64,000 nucleotides of DNA from Blastococcus_B deserti (lineage in GTDB: Bacteria > Actinomycetota > Actinomycetes > Mycobacteriales > Geodermatophilaceae), in contig NZ_JBHUHP010000016.1 in NCBI RefSeq assembly GCF_042682525.1, positions 1 through 64,000 on the forward strand, read 5' to 3'. The notes beneath the pieces were generated by a model. It was given only the letters and a program-made list of their open reading frames with translations, was not told the origin of the DNA and did no database searches. Positions 27,938 through 38,818 of the stretch are shown here, one piece after another. Position 1 is the stretch's first letter. Each line of letters starts with the position of its first letter. The position numbers and the translations under genes are program-made.

Positions 27938-28759
27938 TCACCGTCCGGAGTAGCTGGCCTTCCCGGGGCCGTCGGTGAGGAACGAGGCGACCGCCCCGCG
28001 CAGGTCCTCGGTGGCGAACAGCCCCCCCGAGACCTCCGGCACCAGGGCGTCGGCCGCGCGGGCGCCACCGCGCACCGCGGCCGCCACCAGCTGCTTCGTG
28101 GCGGCGTGGGCGACCGTCGGTCCGGCGGCGACGCGCTGGGCGTACTCGCGGGCGGCGGCGGCGAACCCCTCGTCAGGCAGGACCCGGTTGACCACGTTCC
28201 ACCGCTCCAGCACCGCGGCCGGATACCGCTCCCCGGTGAAGATCAGCTCCCGCGCCCGCGCCGGTCCCGCCCGCTCGGCGAGCCGCTGCGGCCCGCCCAT
28301 CGACGGCGTCAGCCCGACGACGATCTCCACCAGGCCGAACGACGCCTTCTCGGCCGCCAGCAGCACGTCGCACGCCAGCGACAGCTCGAACGCCGCCGTG
28401 AGCGTGAGCCCGTGGGCGGCGAAGACCGTCGGCACCGGCAGGTCCTCGAAGGTCTGGGCCACCCGCAGCAGCCGCGCCCAGAGCCGGGCACCCTCCTGCG
28501 CCGGCTCGGGCCCCTCGGCGATGTCCCGGAAGAAGGTCACGTCGACCCCGCCGGAGACGACCTTGCCGCGAGCCTCGACGAGGACCGCCCGGGCGCGGCC
28601 CTCGGCCGCCGGGTCGGTGAGGGTGACCAGCTGGGCGGCCACCTCCTCCAGGGCGTCGAACACCGGCCCGTCGAACAGGTTGAGCGGCGGGTTCTCGAGC
28701 ACGACCACGGCGACGTCGCCGTCCCGCTCGATCCGGACGGGGGCGGGGGTCTGCGTCAC
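27938..28759 (-). CDS. Enoyl-CoA hydratase/isomerase family protein
   Basis: A 273-residue crotonase-fold protein (VAVVVLENPPLNLFDGPVFD, SGGVDVTFF, AAHGLTLTAAFELSLACDVL, LVEIVVGLTPSMGGPQRLAE). The oxyanion-hole region is AAHGLTLTAAFEL, where many active hydratases have GxxxGGG. Glu residues in FGLVEIVVG are conserved, but substrate cannot be predicted. It lies between HIT and phoH genes on the same strand. Confidence 0.88.
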   Translation of the reverse strand: MTQTPAPVRIERDGDVAVVVLENPPLNLFDGPVFDALEEVAAQLVTLTDPAAEGRARAVLVEARGKVVSGGVDVTFFRDIAEGPEPAQEGARLWARLLRVAQTFEDLPVPTVFAAHGLTLTAAFELSLACDVLLAAEKASFGLVEIVVGLTPSMGGPQRLAERAGPARARELIFTGERYPAAVLERWNVVNRVLPDEGFAAAAREYAQRVAAGPTVAHAATKQLVAAAVRGGARAADALVPEVSGGLFATEDLRGAVASFLTDGPGKASYSGR

Positions 28760-28808
28760 GGGTCCACCCTGTCAGCCCGCCCCCGTCGCGGCCAAAGCGG
28801 CCACGCCG

Positions 28809-28868
28809 GCCGGGGCGTCGGCCGGGGCGTCGGCCGGGGCGTCGGCCGGGGCGTCGGCCGGGGCGTCA
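28809..28868. repeat. Five tandem copies of a 12-bp unit
   Basis: The unit GCCGGGGCGTCG is repeated five times from 28809; the last copy ends in TCA, which is the HIT gene stop codon read on the minus strand. It fills the 106-bp gap to the hydratase gene. As a short perfect array it is probably copy-number variable between strains. Confidence 0.85.
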
Positions 28869-29225
28869 GCCCGGGGGCCAGCCCAACCCGCGGCCGCCCA
28901 GCACGTGGAGGTGGACGTGGTGCACCGTCTGGCCCGCCTGGGGACCGGTGTTGGTGACCACGCGGTAGCCGGGCTCCGCCCCGCCGTCGGTCACCAGGCC
29001 CTCCTGGAGCGCCACCGCGTGCGCCCCGGACACCACCTCACCGAGCAGGGCCGGGTCGGCGGCGGCCAGGGCGCCGATCGTCGGGTGGTGCTCCTTGGGG
29101 ATCACCAGCACGTGGGTGGGCGCCTGCGGGTTGATGTCGCGGAAGGCGAGCACCCGGTCGGTCTGGTGGACGACGTCGGCGGGGATCTCGCCCGCGACCA
29201 TGCGGCAGAACAGGCAGTCCGTCAC
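28866..29225 (-). CDS. HIT-family nucleotide hydrolase
   Basis: A 119-residue histidine-triad protein. The zinc-type N-terminus reads TDCLFCRMVAGEIPADVV, followed by HVLVIPKEHH and the triad QTVHHVHLHVLGG. Family members hydrolyse AMP conjugates such as adenosine phosphoramidates. The gene ends inside a 12-bp tandem repeat and starts just before the liv cluster stop. Commonly found next to phoH or rsmE in Actinobacteria. Confidence 0.94.
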   Translation of the reverse strand: MTDCLFCRMVAGEIPADVVHQTDRVLAFRDINPQAPTHVLVIPKEHHPTIGALAAADPALLGEVVSGAHAVALQEGLVTDGGAEPGYRVVTNTGPQAGQTVHHVHLHVLGGRGLGWPPG

Positions 29226-29235
29226 GGCCTCGACC

Positions 29236-29978
29236 CTATTCCGGCGGGCCGCCCCGCCGCGCCGAGCCGCCGTCGACGCCGAGGTATGCCTCGACGATGC
29301 GCTCGTCGGCGAGCAGCTCCGCGGCCGGACCGGAGCGGACCACCGCCCCGCTCTGCAGCACGTACCCGTGGTCGGCCGCCCGCAGCGCGCGCCGGGCGTT
29401 CTGCTCGACCAGGACCACGGTGGTCCCGGAGGCCCGGATCTCCTCGATGACCCGGAACACCTCGTCGACGATCTTGGGGGCCAGCCCCATCGAGGGCTCG
29501 TCCATCAGCATGACCGTCGGCCTGGCCACCAGCGCGCGGGCGATGGCGAGCATCTGCTGCTCCCCGCCCGACAGGGAACCGGCCGGCAGCGCGCGGCGCT
29601 CGGCCAGGACCGGGAAGCGGTCGTACATGGCGTCGATGGTGGACTGCGCCGTGCCGCCGGCGTGCCACGCGCCCATCCGGAGGTTCTCGTCGATGGTGAG
29701 GGTGGCCAGGATCTGGCGCCCCTCCGGCACCTGGACCAGGCCGCGGGCCACGAGCTTGTGCGCCGGTGTGCGGGTGATGTCGGCACCCTCGAACGTGATC
29801 CGGCCGCCCGCCGGCCGCAGCATGCCCGAGACGGCGTTGATGACCGACGACTTGCCCGCCCCGTTGGCGCCGACGAGGGTGACCAGCGACCCCCGCGCGG
29901 CCTCGAAGGACACGCCGCGCACGGCCTCGACGCGCCCGTAGCTGACCCGCAGGTCCGCCACGGTCAGGATGGGGTCGC

Positions 29979-29982
<4 letters not shown>
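29236..29982 (-). CDS. livF: Branched-chain amino acid-type ABC transporter ATPase LivF
   Basis: A 248-residue ABC ATPase: Walker A GANGAGKSS, Q-loop in VQVPEGRQILATLT, signature LSGGEQQMLAIARAL, Walker B VMLMDEPSMGLAP and switch His replaced by the family's LVEQNA. It pairs with the fused LivMG protein. ATG 29982 has GAGGAA upstream and overlaps the livMG stop by 4 nt. It ends in TAG. Confidence 0.94.
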
Positions 29983-31810
<1,828 letters not shown>

Positions 31811-31811
<1 letters not shown>

Positions 31812-32686
31812 CAGACCTCCCTGACCTTCCGGGCGCCCAGCAGCCCCTGCGGGCGCAGCAGGAGGATGAGGAAGAGCAGCCCGAAGGCGATGACGTCGCG
31901 CCACGACGAGCCGACGTACTGGACGGCGAACACCTCGGCCAGCCCCAGCAGCAACCCGCCGATGAGCGCCCCGGGCAGGGAGCCCATGCCCCCGACGATG
32001 ATGACGGCCAGCCCCTTGAGCTCGATGGCCGACCCCATGCCGAGCTGGGCGGTGTTCACGTTGATGGCGAACAGCACGCCGGCGACCGCCCCCAGCGCCG
32101 AGGAGATGGCGAACGTGACCGCGGTGATCCGGTCGACGTTCACGCCCAGCACGCGGGCGGCCGTCGGGTTCTCCGCCACGGCGCGCATCCCGCGCCCCAG
32201 TCGGGTCCTGGTGACCATGTAGGTCAGCCCCACCATCAGCGCCAGCGAGACGGCCAGGATGACGACCTGGACCAGCGTCACCTGCGCGCCGGCGACCTCG
32301 AAGCGGGTCTCGGGGAACGCCCCGGCCGGGAACCGGCGGGTGTCGGGCCCGTACCGCCACTGCAGCAGGGCGATCACCATGCCGGCGAGGGCGATGGAGG
32401 AGATCAGCCCCGCGAAGTGCGCATCGGCGCGGCCCTTGAGCGGCCGGAATGCCAGCCGCTCGATGAGCAGGCCGACCACGGCCCCGAAGACGAACACGAT
32501 GGGGAGGGCCGCCCAGAGCGACAGCCCGCCGCGCTCCACCAGCTCGATCCCCACGAAGGCCGACGCGGCGAACACCGCGGGATGGGCCAGGTTCAGCCGG
32601 TCCAGGATGCCGAACACCAGGGTGAAGCCGATGGCGAACAGCGCGTAGATGGACCCGATGAAGATGCCGTTGAGCAACTGCTGCAC
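31811..32686 (-). CDS. livH: Branched-chain amino acid-type ABC transporter permease LivH
   Basis: A 291-residue permease with about eight membrane helices; it starts QQLLNGIFIGSIYALFAIGF, typical of LivH. The cytoplasmic coupling loop is GRGMRAVAENPTAARVLGVN. GTG 32686 has GAGGA 5-6 nt upstream. It follows the binding-protein gene across a hairpin and overlaps the fused livMG gene by one base. Confidence 0.94.
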
Positions 32687-32766
32687 AGCGGTCCTCGTCT
32701 CGTCGTGGAAGCGGGCCCCGGCCACCCGGTTCGGTCTGCGCCGGATCCGGTTCCGGTGTCCGGGGG

Positions 32767-32800
32767 TCCTTGCCCGGTCGGTTCCCCGACCGGGCAAGGA
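32767..32800 (-). terminator. Attenuator-like hairpin between livJ and livH
   Basis: TCCTTGCCCGGTCGG pairs perfectly with CCGACCGGGCAAGGA around TTCC (15 bp). It lies 8 nt after the livJ stop and 80 nt before livH. Without a U-tract it probably gives partial termination or protects the 3' end, so that the binding protein is made in excess over the membrane parts. Confidence 0.75.
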
Positions 32801-32807
32801 TGCCCGA

Positions 32808-33980
32808 TCACTCGAGGACGGCGAACTTCCCGTCCTGGACCACCTGCACGACGGCCGGGTGGACGGCGTCGCGGTTCTCGTCGATGGAGAACTCACCGAG
32901 CACGGTCGGGACGTTCTCCAGCTCCCCGAGCGCCTGCTTGATGTCCTCCCGGTCCGCGGAGCAGTTGGCGCGCACCGCCTGGTCGACGAGCATCAGGCCG
33001 GCGTACGCCTGAGCGGCGAACTGGTCGGGCGCCGCGTCGTACTTCGCCTGGAAGTCCGCCAGGAAGGCCTGGTTCTCCGGATTCTCGGAGGCGGAGTTCC
33101 AGGCTGCCCCCACGACGACGCCCTCGGCGGCCTCGCCGGCGTCGGCCATCAGGCGCGGGTTGTTGAACCCGTTGCCGCCGATGATCGGCACGTCGATGCC
33201 CAGCTCGCGGGCCTGGGTGACCAGCGGGATCGCCGCCTCGATCAGCGCGGAGACCACCAGCGCGTCCGGCTCGCTCTCCTGGGCCTGGGTGAGCAGCGCA
33301 CGGAAGTCGGTGTCGGACTTGGAGAAGGTGATCGTCTCGGTCACCTCGACGCCCTCGTCCTCCAGCGCGTCGGCGAAGGCCTCGTAGCCGGACTCGGTGA
33401 ACGCGTCGTCGTTGCTGTACATCACGACGACGTCCTCCAGCCCGAACTGCTCCGTCGCCGTGGCGATCGTCTGGGGGATGACGGCCTGCTCGGTCAGCGA
33501 GTTGCGGAAGATGTAGTCGCCGATCTCGGTCACGCCGGCCGCGGTGTTGGAGATGCCGAGCACCGGGACGCCGGCCTCCTGGGCGATCGGGTCGGCCTGC
33601 ACCGCGGTGTTGGAGAGCGTCGGCCCGATGATGAGGCTGACGTCCTCGGAGACGAACTGGTCGAACAGCGTGATCCCCTGCCGCGGGTCGGTCTGGTCGT
33701 CCTCGATCCGGAGGTCGTAGGTGACGCCGCCCTTCTCGGCCAGCTGCTCGGCGGCCAGCTCGAGCCCGCGCTGCTGCGACTGGCCGTAGCTGGCCGCGGC
33801 ACCGGTCAGGCTGAGCACGGCTCCGATGGGGACCTCGCCCTCGATGGTGCAGGAGTCCCCGGTGCCCTCGCCGGTCCGGCCGGCGGCTTCTCCCCCGCCC
33901 TCTCCGTCGCCGGAGCCGCAGGACGCGAGGACGACCGTGGCCGTCGTGGCCACGGCGATGGTGAGGAGCTTGGTGCCCAA
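32808..33980 (-). CDS. livJ: Branched-chain amino acid-type ABC transporter substrate-binding lipoprotein
   Basis: A 390-residue secreted binding protein. The lipoprotein signal (LLTIAVATTATVVLASCGSG) gives a lipidated Cys at 21. A Gly/Glu-rich linker leads into the Peripla_BP_6 fold: IGAVLSLTGAAASYGQSQQR, LIIGPTLSNTAVQADPIAQE and YAGLMLVDQAVRA. The start is taken as TTG 33980 because GGGAG lies 6 nt upstream and it gives a normal signal peptide. The ligand may be an amino acid, amide or urea; family alone cannot decide. Confidence 0.92.
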   Translation of the reverse strand: MGTKLLTIAVATTATVVLASCGSGDGEGGGEAAGRTGEGTGDSCTIEGEVPIGAVLSLTGAAASYGQSQQRGLELAAEQLAEKGGVTYDLRIEDDQTDPRQGITLFDQFVSEDVSLIIGPTLSNTAVQADPIAQEAGVPVLGISNTAAGVTEIGDYIFRNSLTEQAVIPQTIATATEQFGLEDVVVMYSNDDAFTESGYEAFADALEDEGVEVTETITFSKSDTDFRALLTQAQESEPDALVVSALIEAAIPLVTQARELGIDVPIIGGNGFNNPRLMADAGEAAEGVVVGAAWNSASENPENQAFLADFQAKYDAAPDQFAAQAYAGLMLVDQAVRANCSADREDIKQALGELENVPTVLGEFSIDENRDAVHPAVVQVVQDGKFAVLE

Positions 33981-34037
33981 TGTGTCTCCCGTTGTCGGGC
34001 CGGCCGCCGCCCGGTGCCCCTGCGCCTCCGACGAGCA

Positions 34038-34064
34038 CGGGTGCCGGCGACTGTCCGGCACCCG
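34038..34064 (-). terminator. Hairpin between the VOC gene and livJ
   Basis: CGGGTGCCGG at 34038-34047 pairs perfectly with CCGGCACCCG at 34055-34064 around a 7-nt loop. It lies in the 232-bp gap and can end the WYL-VOC transcript before livJ; the rest of the gap should hold the livJ promoter, which I cannot place. Confidence 0.6.
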
Positions 34065-34212
34065 TCCCGCGGCGGAATGCGGGCGGCCGACCGGTGGAGT
34101 CGGCCTGTTGCAGCCGCCACCCTAGGCACACCGGACGGTTCCCCGGCCGCCGGACCGGCCCACTGTGCCCGGAACGTGACCGCGCCGAGTGCCGCCCGCT
34201 CGCCGTCGTCGC

Positions 34213-34569
34213 TCAGCCGGGCGGCTGCCCGGTCCACTGGAAGAGCCCGACGCGGTTGCCGGCGGGGTCGCTGACGTGGGCGATCCGCGCCGGCCCGTGC
34301 GGCCGCGGCGCGAGGACGACCGCACCACCGCCGGCGGTCACCCGGTCGACCGCGGCGTCGACGTCGTCCACCTGCACGTAGAACACCGCGTAGCTGCCCG
34401 CGGTCGCCGTCCCGTCCCAGATCGCGCCGCCGATCCCGCCGTCGGGCGGCACCAACGCGTAGCCGGACGGGTCCGGGTCGCCGACGGGGAGTCCGAGGGC
34501 GCCCCGGTAGAAGGCGCGCAGCCGGCCGGCGTCGGGTCCACTGATCTCGAAGAAGGTCGTCGCTGTCAT
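34213..34569 (-). CDS. VOC (glyoxalase/bleomycin-resistance) family protein
   Basis: A 118-residue VOC-fold protein with two beta-alpha-beta-beta-beta modules: FFEISGPDAGRLRAFYRGAL, then AVFYVQVDDVDAAVDRVTA and ending in SDPAGNRVGLFQW. Metal-binding residues are not obvious, so the activity is open. It lies 46 bp after a WYL regulator on the same strand and is probably co-transcribed with it. Confidence 0.88.
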   Translation of the reverse strand: MTATTFFEISGPDAGRLRAFYRGALGLPVGDPDPSGYALVPPDGGIGGAIWDGTATAGSYAVFYVQVDDVDAAVDRVTAGGGAVVLAPRPHGPARIAHVSDPAGNRVGLFQWTGQPPG

Positions 34570-34615
34570 GCGGCCACCGTGGGACCCGACGGCGACAGCG
34601 TCCTGTGGGTGATTC

Positions 34616-35326
34616 TCAGGAATCCCGGCCCGCCAGGCCGATCGGCCGCACCGACGACGGCAGTCCGGCGGCGACGACGTCGAACGGTCGGGCGGGCGCC
34701 CGCCGGCCGGTCGGCCGCACCTGCGTGATCCGGTCCGCGCGGAACGACCGGGGCGCGTCCCGCAGGCGGCACCAGCCGACGAGGTACCAGGCCCGGTCGT
34801 TGCCGACGATCCCGACCGGCTCCACCACGCGCGTCGAGGTGCGACCGCCGCCGTCGGTGTAGGTCAGCTCCACGAGCTCGCCGGCGAGGACGGCCTGCTC
34901 CAGCGACGCGGGCAACCGCTCGGGGGCGTCGCCGGGGGCGCTCATCAGCCGGACGCGGTCGGCATGCCCGCGCGCGGCGGCCGCCTCGGGACCGGACATG
35001 GCGCCCACCAGCTTCTGCATCGCCGACCGGGCCGCCCCGCCGAACGGGATACGGCCGGCTCGCTCGAGGGCGAGCGCGACGGCCAGCGCCTCGGCCGCGG
35101 TGAAGTTGAGCGGGGGCAGGGTCATCCCCGCGTCGAGGGCGTACCCGCCGCCGCGGCCGGGGGTCGCGAAGATCGGTACGCCCGCCTGCTGGAGGGCGGA
35201 CAGGTCACGCTCCACCGTGCGCACGCTGACCTCGAAGTGCGCGGCGAGCCAGCGGCTGGACCGTGGCCGCGGCGCCACGGCGCGGAGCTCCTCGACGAGC
35301 GCGTAGAGACGGTCCGTCCGGTTCAT
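34616..35326 (-). CDS. YafY-type transcriptional regulator with WYL domain
   Basis: A 236-residue regulator: N-terminal winged HTH (about 3-60: RLYALVEELRAV, WLAAHFEVSVRTVERDLSAL, followed by GVPIFATPGRGGGY) and C-terminal WYL domain (about 135-215: LVELTYTDGGGRTSTRVVEP, RAWYLVGWCRLRDAPRSFR). The WYL domain is a ligand- or nucleic-acid-sensing module. ATG 35326 is chosen from the HTH start. It is divergent from cstA across 190 bp and could regulate it or the following VOC gene. Confidence 0.9.
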   Translation of the reverse strand: MNRTDRLYALVEELRAVAPRPRSSRWLAAHFEVSVRTVERDLSALQQAGVPIFATPGRGGGYALDAGMTLPPLNFTAAEALAVALALERAGRIPFGGAARSAMQKLVGAMSGPEAAAARGHADRVRLMSAPGDAPERLPASLEQAVLAGELVELTYTDGGGRTSTRVVEPVGIVGNDRAWYLVGWCRLRDAPRSFRADRITQVRPTGRRAPARPFDVVAAGLPSSVRPIGLAGRDS

Positions 35327-35516
35327 CGGCGGGAGGATGGCACGCCCGCGCCCTCTCCGGATCCCTTCCTGAGCCCTCTCCCGGGCTCTGCCGCGTGCCT
35401 CCGCACCGCGCGCGGGACGGCGGTTCGCGCGCACCGGGAGCCGGAACGGCGGCGGCTCCCTAAGCTGCCAACCGGCAGGCGCGACAGGGCGCCGGCACGA
35501 GTGCGAGGGGGCGCTC

Positions 35517-37760
35517 ATGTCCGGAACGATCACCACCGACGCCGGCGGCGGGAGCTCGCCGGCCGGTCCGGCCACCGGGGGCCGTCGGTCGATGCAGACC
35601 GTCCTGATCTGGACGGCGGTCGCCGTGGTCGGCGCGGTCTGCTGGGGTGTGCTCGCCCTGGCCCGCGGCGAGACCATCTCAGCGCTGTGGCTGCTCTTCG
35701 CCGCGCTGTGCTCGTACGCGATCGCCTACCGGTTCTACTCCCGGTTCATCACCTACAAGGTGCTGCGCGCCGACGACAAGCGGGCCACCCCCGCCGAGCG
35801 CCTGCAGAACGGCCGGGACTTCGACGTCACCGACCGGCGGGTCCTCTTCGGCCACCACTTCGCCGCCATCGCCGGCGCCGGTCCGCTCGTGGGGCCGGTG
35901 CTCGCCGCCCAGATGGGCTACCTGCCGGGCACGATCTGGATCGTCGTCGGCGTCATCTTCGCCGGCGCCGTCCAGGACCTGACCGTCATGTTCTTCTCGA
36001 TGCGCCGCAACGGGAAGAGCCTCGGCCAGATGATCCGCGAGGAGATCGGCATCGTCGGCGGCGTCGCCGCGCTGATCGCCGTCTTCGCCATCATGATCAT
36101 CATCCTGGCGGTGCTCGCGCTCATCGTGGTCAACGCCCTGGCCGAGTCCCCGTGGGGTGTCTTCTCCATCGGGCTGACCATCCCGATCGCACTCTTCATG
36201 GGCATCTACCTGCGCCGGATCCGACCAGGGCGGGTGCTCGAGGCCACCGGCATCGGCGTCGTCCTGCTGCTGCTGGCCATCGTCGGCGGCGGTTACGTCG
36301 ACGGCACCGGCCTCGGCGATGCGCTGACCCTGTCGAAGGAGTGGCTGGTCCTCGCGCTGGTCGTCTACGGCTTCGTCGCCTCGGTGCTGCCCGTCTGGCT
36401 GCTGCTCACCCCGCGCGACTACCTGTCGACCTTCATGAAGATCGGCGTCATCGTCCTGCTCGCCATCGGCCTGGTGCTCGCCCGGCCGGTGCTGCAGGCC
36501 GACGCCGTCACGAACTTCGCGCGCGAGGGCACCGGGCCGGTCTTCGCCGGCTCCCTGTTCCCGTTCGTGTTCATCACCATCGCGTGCGGAGCGCTGTCGG
36601 GCTTCCACGCGCTCATCTCGTCCGGGACGACGCCGAAGATGGTCGCCAAGGAGAGCCAGGTCCGGCTCATCGGCTACGGCGGCATGCTGATGGAGTCCTT
36701 TGTCGCCGTCAGCGCGCTCATCGCGGCCGTCGTCATCGACCAGGGGCTCTACTACGCGATGAACAGCCCCGCCGGAGCGACGGGAGGGACGGTCGAGTCC
36801 GCTGCCGCGTATGTGCAGGGCCTCGGTTTCGACACCACCGCGCAGGACCTGGCCGCCGCGTCGGCGGCCATCCAGGAGGACACCCTGGTCTCGCGGACCG
36901 GCGGCGCACCCACCCTCGCCATCGGCATCGCACAGATCTTCAGCCAGGCGTTCGGCGGCGGCGGCATGGCGTTCTGGTACCACTTTGCGATCATGTTCGA
37001 GGCGCTGTTCATCCTCACCGCCGTCGACGCCGGCACCCGGGTCGGACGCTTCATGCTGCAGGACACGATCGGCAACGTCTGGAAGAAGTTCGGCGACCTG
37101 TCGTGGCGGCCCGGCAACATCATCGCCAGCGCGGCGGTCGTCGGCCTGTGGGGATGGTTCCTCTACACCGGGGTCACCGACCCGCTGGGCGGCGTCAACC
37201 AGCTCTTCCCGCTGTTCGGCATCGCCAACCAGCTGCTCGCCGCGATCGCGCTGACGCTGTGCACCGTGCTCCTGATCAAGCACGGCAAGCTGCGCTACGC
37301 ATGGGTGACCGGGATCCCGCTGGCCTGGGACCTGACCACGACCATGACGGCGAGCTGGCAGAAGATCTTCTCGGGCGACCCACGGGTGGGCTACTTCACC
37401 CAGCGGCAGAACTACGCGGAGGCGCGGGACGCGGGTGAGCTCCTGGCGCCTGCCCAGACCCCCGAGCAGATGGACCAGGTCATCACCAACTCCACCGTCA
37501 ACGGCGTGCTCCAGGCCTTCTTCGCCTTGCTGACGCTGGTGGTCGTGGTGAACGCCGTGGTCGTGATCGCCCGTGCCATCCGCCTGGGGCAGCTGCCGAC
37601 CACGGAGGAGCCTGCCGTGCCGTCGAAGCTCGTCGAGCCCTCCGGCCTCTTCCCCACCGCTGAGGAGAAGCGGGCCATCGCCGAGCACGAGCGCCTGGTC
37701 GGAGCCGGCGCGGGTACCCACGGGACGTTCGACAGCGGCGGCGACGGGAGGCGGTCGTGA
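35517..37760 (+). CDS. cstA: CstA-type pyruvate/peptide transporter
   Basis: A 747-residue integral membrane protein with about 16-18 helices. The conserved CstA patterns are present: FYSRFITYKVLRADDKRATP, GHHFAAIAGAGPLVGPVLAA, LSGFHALISSGTTPKM and LFGIANQLLAAIALTL. Homologues import pyruvate or peptides during carbon starvation. It starts at ATG 35517 with a GAGGGGG upstream. The GTG of the following ybdD-like gene overlaps its stop, as in other cstA-ybdD pairs. Confidence 0.95.
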   Translation: MSGTITTDAGGGSSPAGPATGGRRSMQTVLIWTAVAVVGAVCWGVLALARGETISALWLLFAALCSYAIAYRFYSRFITYKVLRADDKRATPAERLQNGRDFDVTDRRVLFGHHFAAIAGAGPLVGPVLAAQMGYLPGTIWIVVGVIFAGAVQDLTVMFFSMRRNGKSLGQMIREEIGIVGGVAALIAVFAIMIIILAVLALIVVNALAESPWGVFSIGLTIPIALFMGIYLRRIRPGRVLEATGIGVVLLLLAIVGGGYVDGTGLGDALTLSKEWLVLALVVYGFVASVLPVWLLLTPRDYLSTFMKIGVIVLLAIGLVLARPVLQADAVTNFAREGTGPVFAGSLFPFVFITIACGALSGFHALISSGTTPKMVAKESQVRLIGYGGMLMESFVAVSALIAAVVIDQGLYYAMNSPAGATGGTVESAAAYVQGLGFDTTAQDLAAASAAIQEDTLVSRTGGAPTLAIGIAQIFSQAFGGGGMAFWYHFAIMFEALFILTAVDAGTRVGRFMLQDTIGNVWKKFGDLSWRPGNIIASAAVVGLWGWFLYTGVTDPLGGVNQLFPLFGIANQLLAAIALTLCTVLLIKHGKLRYAWVTGIPLAWDLTTTMTASWQKIFSGDPRVGYFTQRQNYAEARDAGELLAPAQTPEQMDQVITNSTVNGVLQAFFALLTLVVVVNAVVVIARAIRLGQLPTTEEPAVPSKLVEPSGLFPTAEEKRAIAEHERLVGAGAGTHGTFDSGGDGRRS

Positions 37761-37969
37761 CCGGCACGGCCTACGCCCGGGGCGGCCGCGCGGTCGCCCG
37801 GGGCCTGCGGCACGTGCGCTGGTACCTGCGGGAGCTGACCGGCGAGGCGCGGTGGGACGACTACCTCCGGCACTGCGCCGAGCACGGTCACACGCCGATG
37901 AGCCGGCGCGACTTCGAGCGCGCGCGGGCCGACGCGGTGGAGAGGAACCCGATCAGCCGCTGCTGCTGA
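37757..37969 (+). CDS. ybdD: YbdD/YjiX (DUF466) family small protein
   Basis: A 70-residue protein containing the DUF466 pattern WYLRELTGEARWDDYLRHC, followed by HTPMSRRDFERAR, and ending in CC. Family members are encoded next to CstA-type transporters and are needed for or modulate transport. GTG 37757 overlaps the cstA stop (GTGA). The role is inferred from this pairing. Confidence 0.9.
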   Translation: MTGTAYARGGRAVARGLRHVRWYLRELTGEARWDDYLRHCAEHGHTPMSRRDFERARADAVERNPISRCC

Positions 37970-37974
37970 GCGCG

Positions 37975-38031
37975 ACGGAGTGCGCCGGGGCCCCTTTTCC
38001 ATGCTCGGAAAGGGGCCTCAGCGCACTCCGT
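37975..38031. terminator. Bidirectional terminator between ybdD and rsmE
   Basis: Outer arms ACGGAGTGCG (37975-37984) and CGCACTCCGT (38022-38031) enclose a second stem, GGCCCCTTTTCC paired with GGAAAGGGGCC with one bulge. It lies between two converging genes, and runs of T/A inside the stem make it resemble a classic terminator. Confidence 0.8.
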
Positions 38032-38055
38032 TCAGGCCCAGCGGGGGCGGATGGT

Positions 38056-38817
38056 TCAGGCCCAGCGGGTCCGCATGGAGAGCGCGGCCAGGGTGGCGGC
38101 GCCGGCCGTGGAGGTGCGCAGGACCTCGGTGCCCAGCCGGACCGCCTCTGCGCCGGCGGCGCGGAAAGCGACCACCTCGCCGTCGGTGAGGCCGCCCTCC
38201 GGCCCGACGATGACGGCAATCGTGCCCTCGCGCGGGATGTCGAGCTCGGACAGCGGACGACGGGCCTGCTCGTGCAGCACGACGGCGAGGTCGACGTCGC
38301 CGAGCATGCCGCAGACCTCGCGGGTGGTCATCGGCTCGGTCACCTCGGGCACCCGCGGACGGCGGGACTGCTTGCTGGCCGCCCGGGCCGCCGCCCGCCA
38401 CTTCGCCACGCCCTTGGCGACGCGGTCCTCCCGCCAGCGGGTCACGCAGCGGGCCGCCGTCCAGGGCACGATCCGGTCGACGCCCAGCTCGGTGGCCAGG
38501 TCGACCGCCAGCGGGCCCCGGTCGCCCTTCGGGAGCGCCTGCACCAGCACGAACTCCGGGTCGGGCTCGGGCACCTCGAACCGGGCCCGGACGGCGATGC
38601 GCAGGCCCTGGGCCCCGGCGGAGACGACGTCGCCCTCGGCGACCATGCCCCGACCGTCGCCGACCCGCACCCGCTCACCGGGTGCCAGCCGCAGGACGTC
38701 GACGGCGTGCCGGCCCTCTGCGCCGCCGAGGAGCAGCTCGGCGGTGTCGGGCAGGTCGTCCAGCAGGAACAGCGGAGCGCCGTCCAGCTCGGGGGCGCCG
38801 ACGTCCGGGGTGCTCAC
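38056..38817 (-). CDS. rsmE: 16S rRNA m3U1498 methyltransferase
   Basis: A 253-residue SPOUT methyltransferase using SAM. The N-terminal PUA-like region has AEGRHAVDVLRLAPGERV. The knot has VQALPKGDRGPLAVDLATEL, IVGPEGGLTDGEVVAF and RLGTEVLRTSTAGAATLAAL (normally RILRTETA). GTG 38817 lies one base after the dnaJ stop. The last codons and stop are inside a 24-bp-offset direct repeat. The hrcA-dnaJ-rsmE order is standard. Confidence 0.94.
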   Translation of the reverse strand: MSTPDVGAPELDGAPLFLLDDLPDTAELLLGGAEGRHAVDVLRLAPGERVRVGDGRGMVAEGDVVSAGAQGLRIAVRARFEVPEPDPEFVLVQALPKGDRGPLAVDLATELGVDRIVPWTAARCVTRWREDRVAKGVAKWRAAARAASKQSRRPRVPEVTEPMTTREVCGMLGDVDLAVVLHEQARRPLSELDIPREGTIAVIVGPEGGLTDGEVVAFRAAGAEAVRLGTEVLRTSTAGAATLAALSMRTRWA

Positions 38818-38818
38818 C

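Noticed and set aside
28809..28868. CRISPR-like repeat array
   Set aside because: The 12-bp units are contiguous, without spacers, and no cas genes are present.
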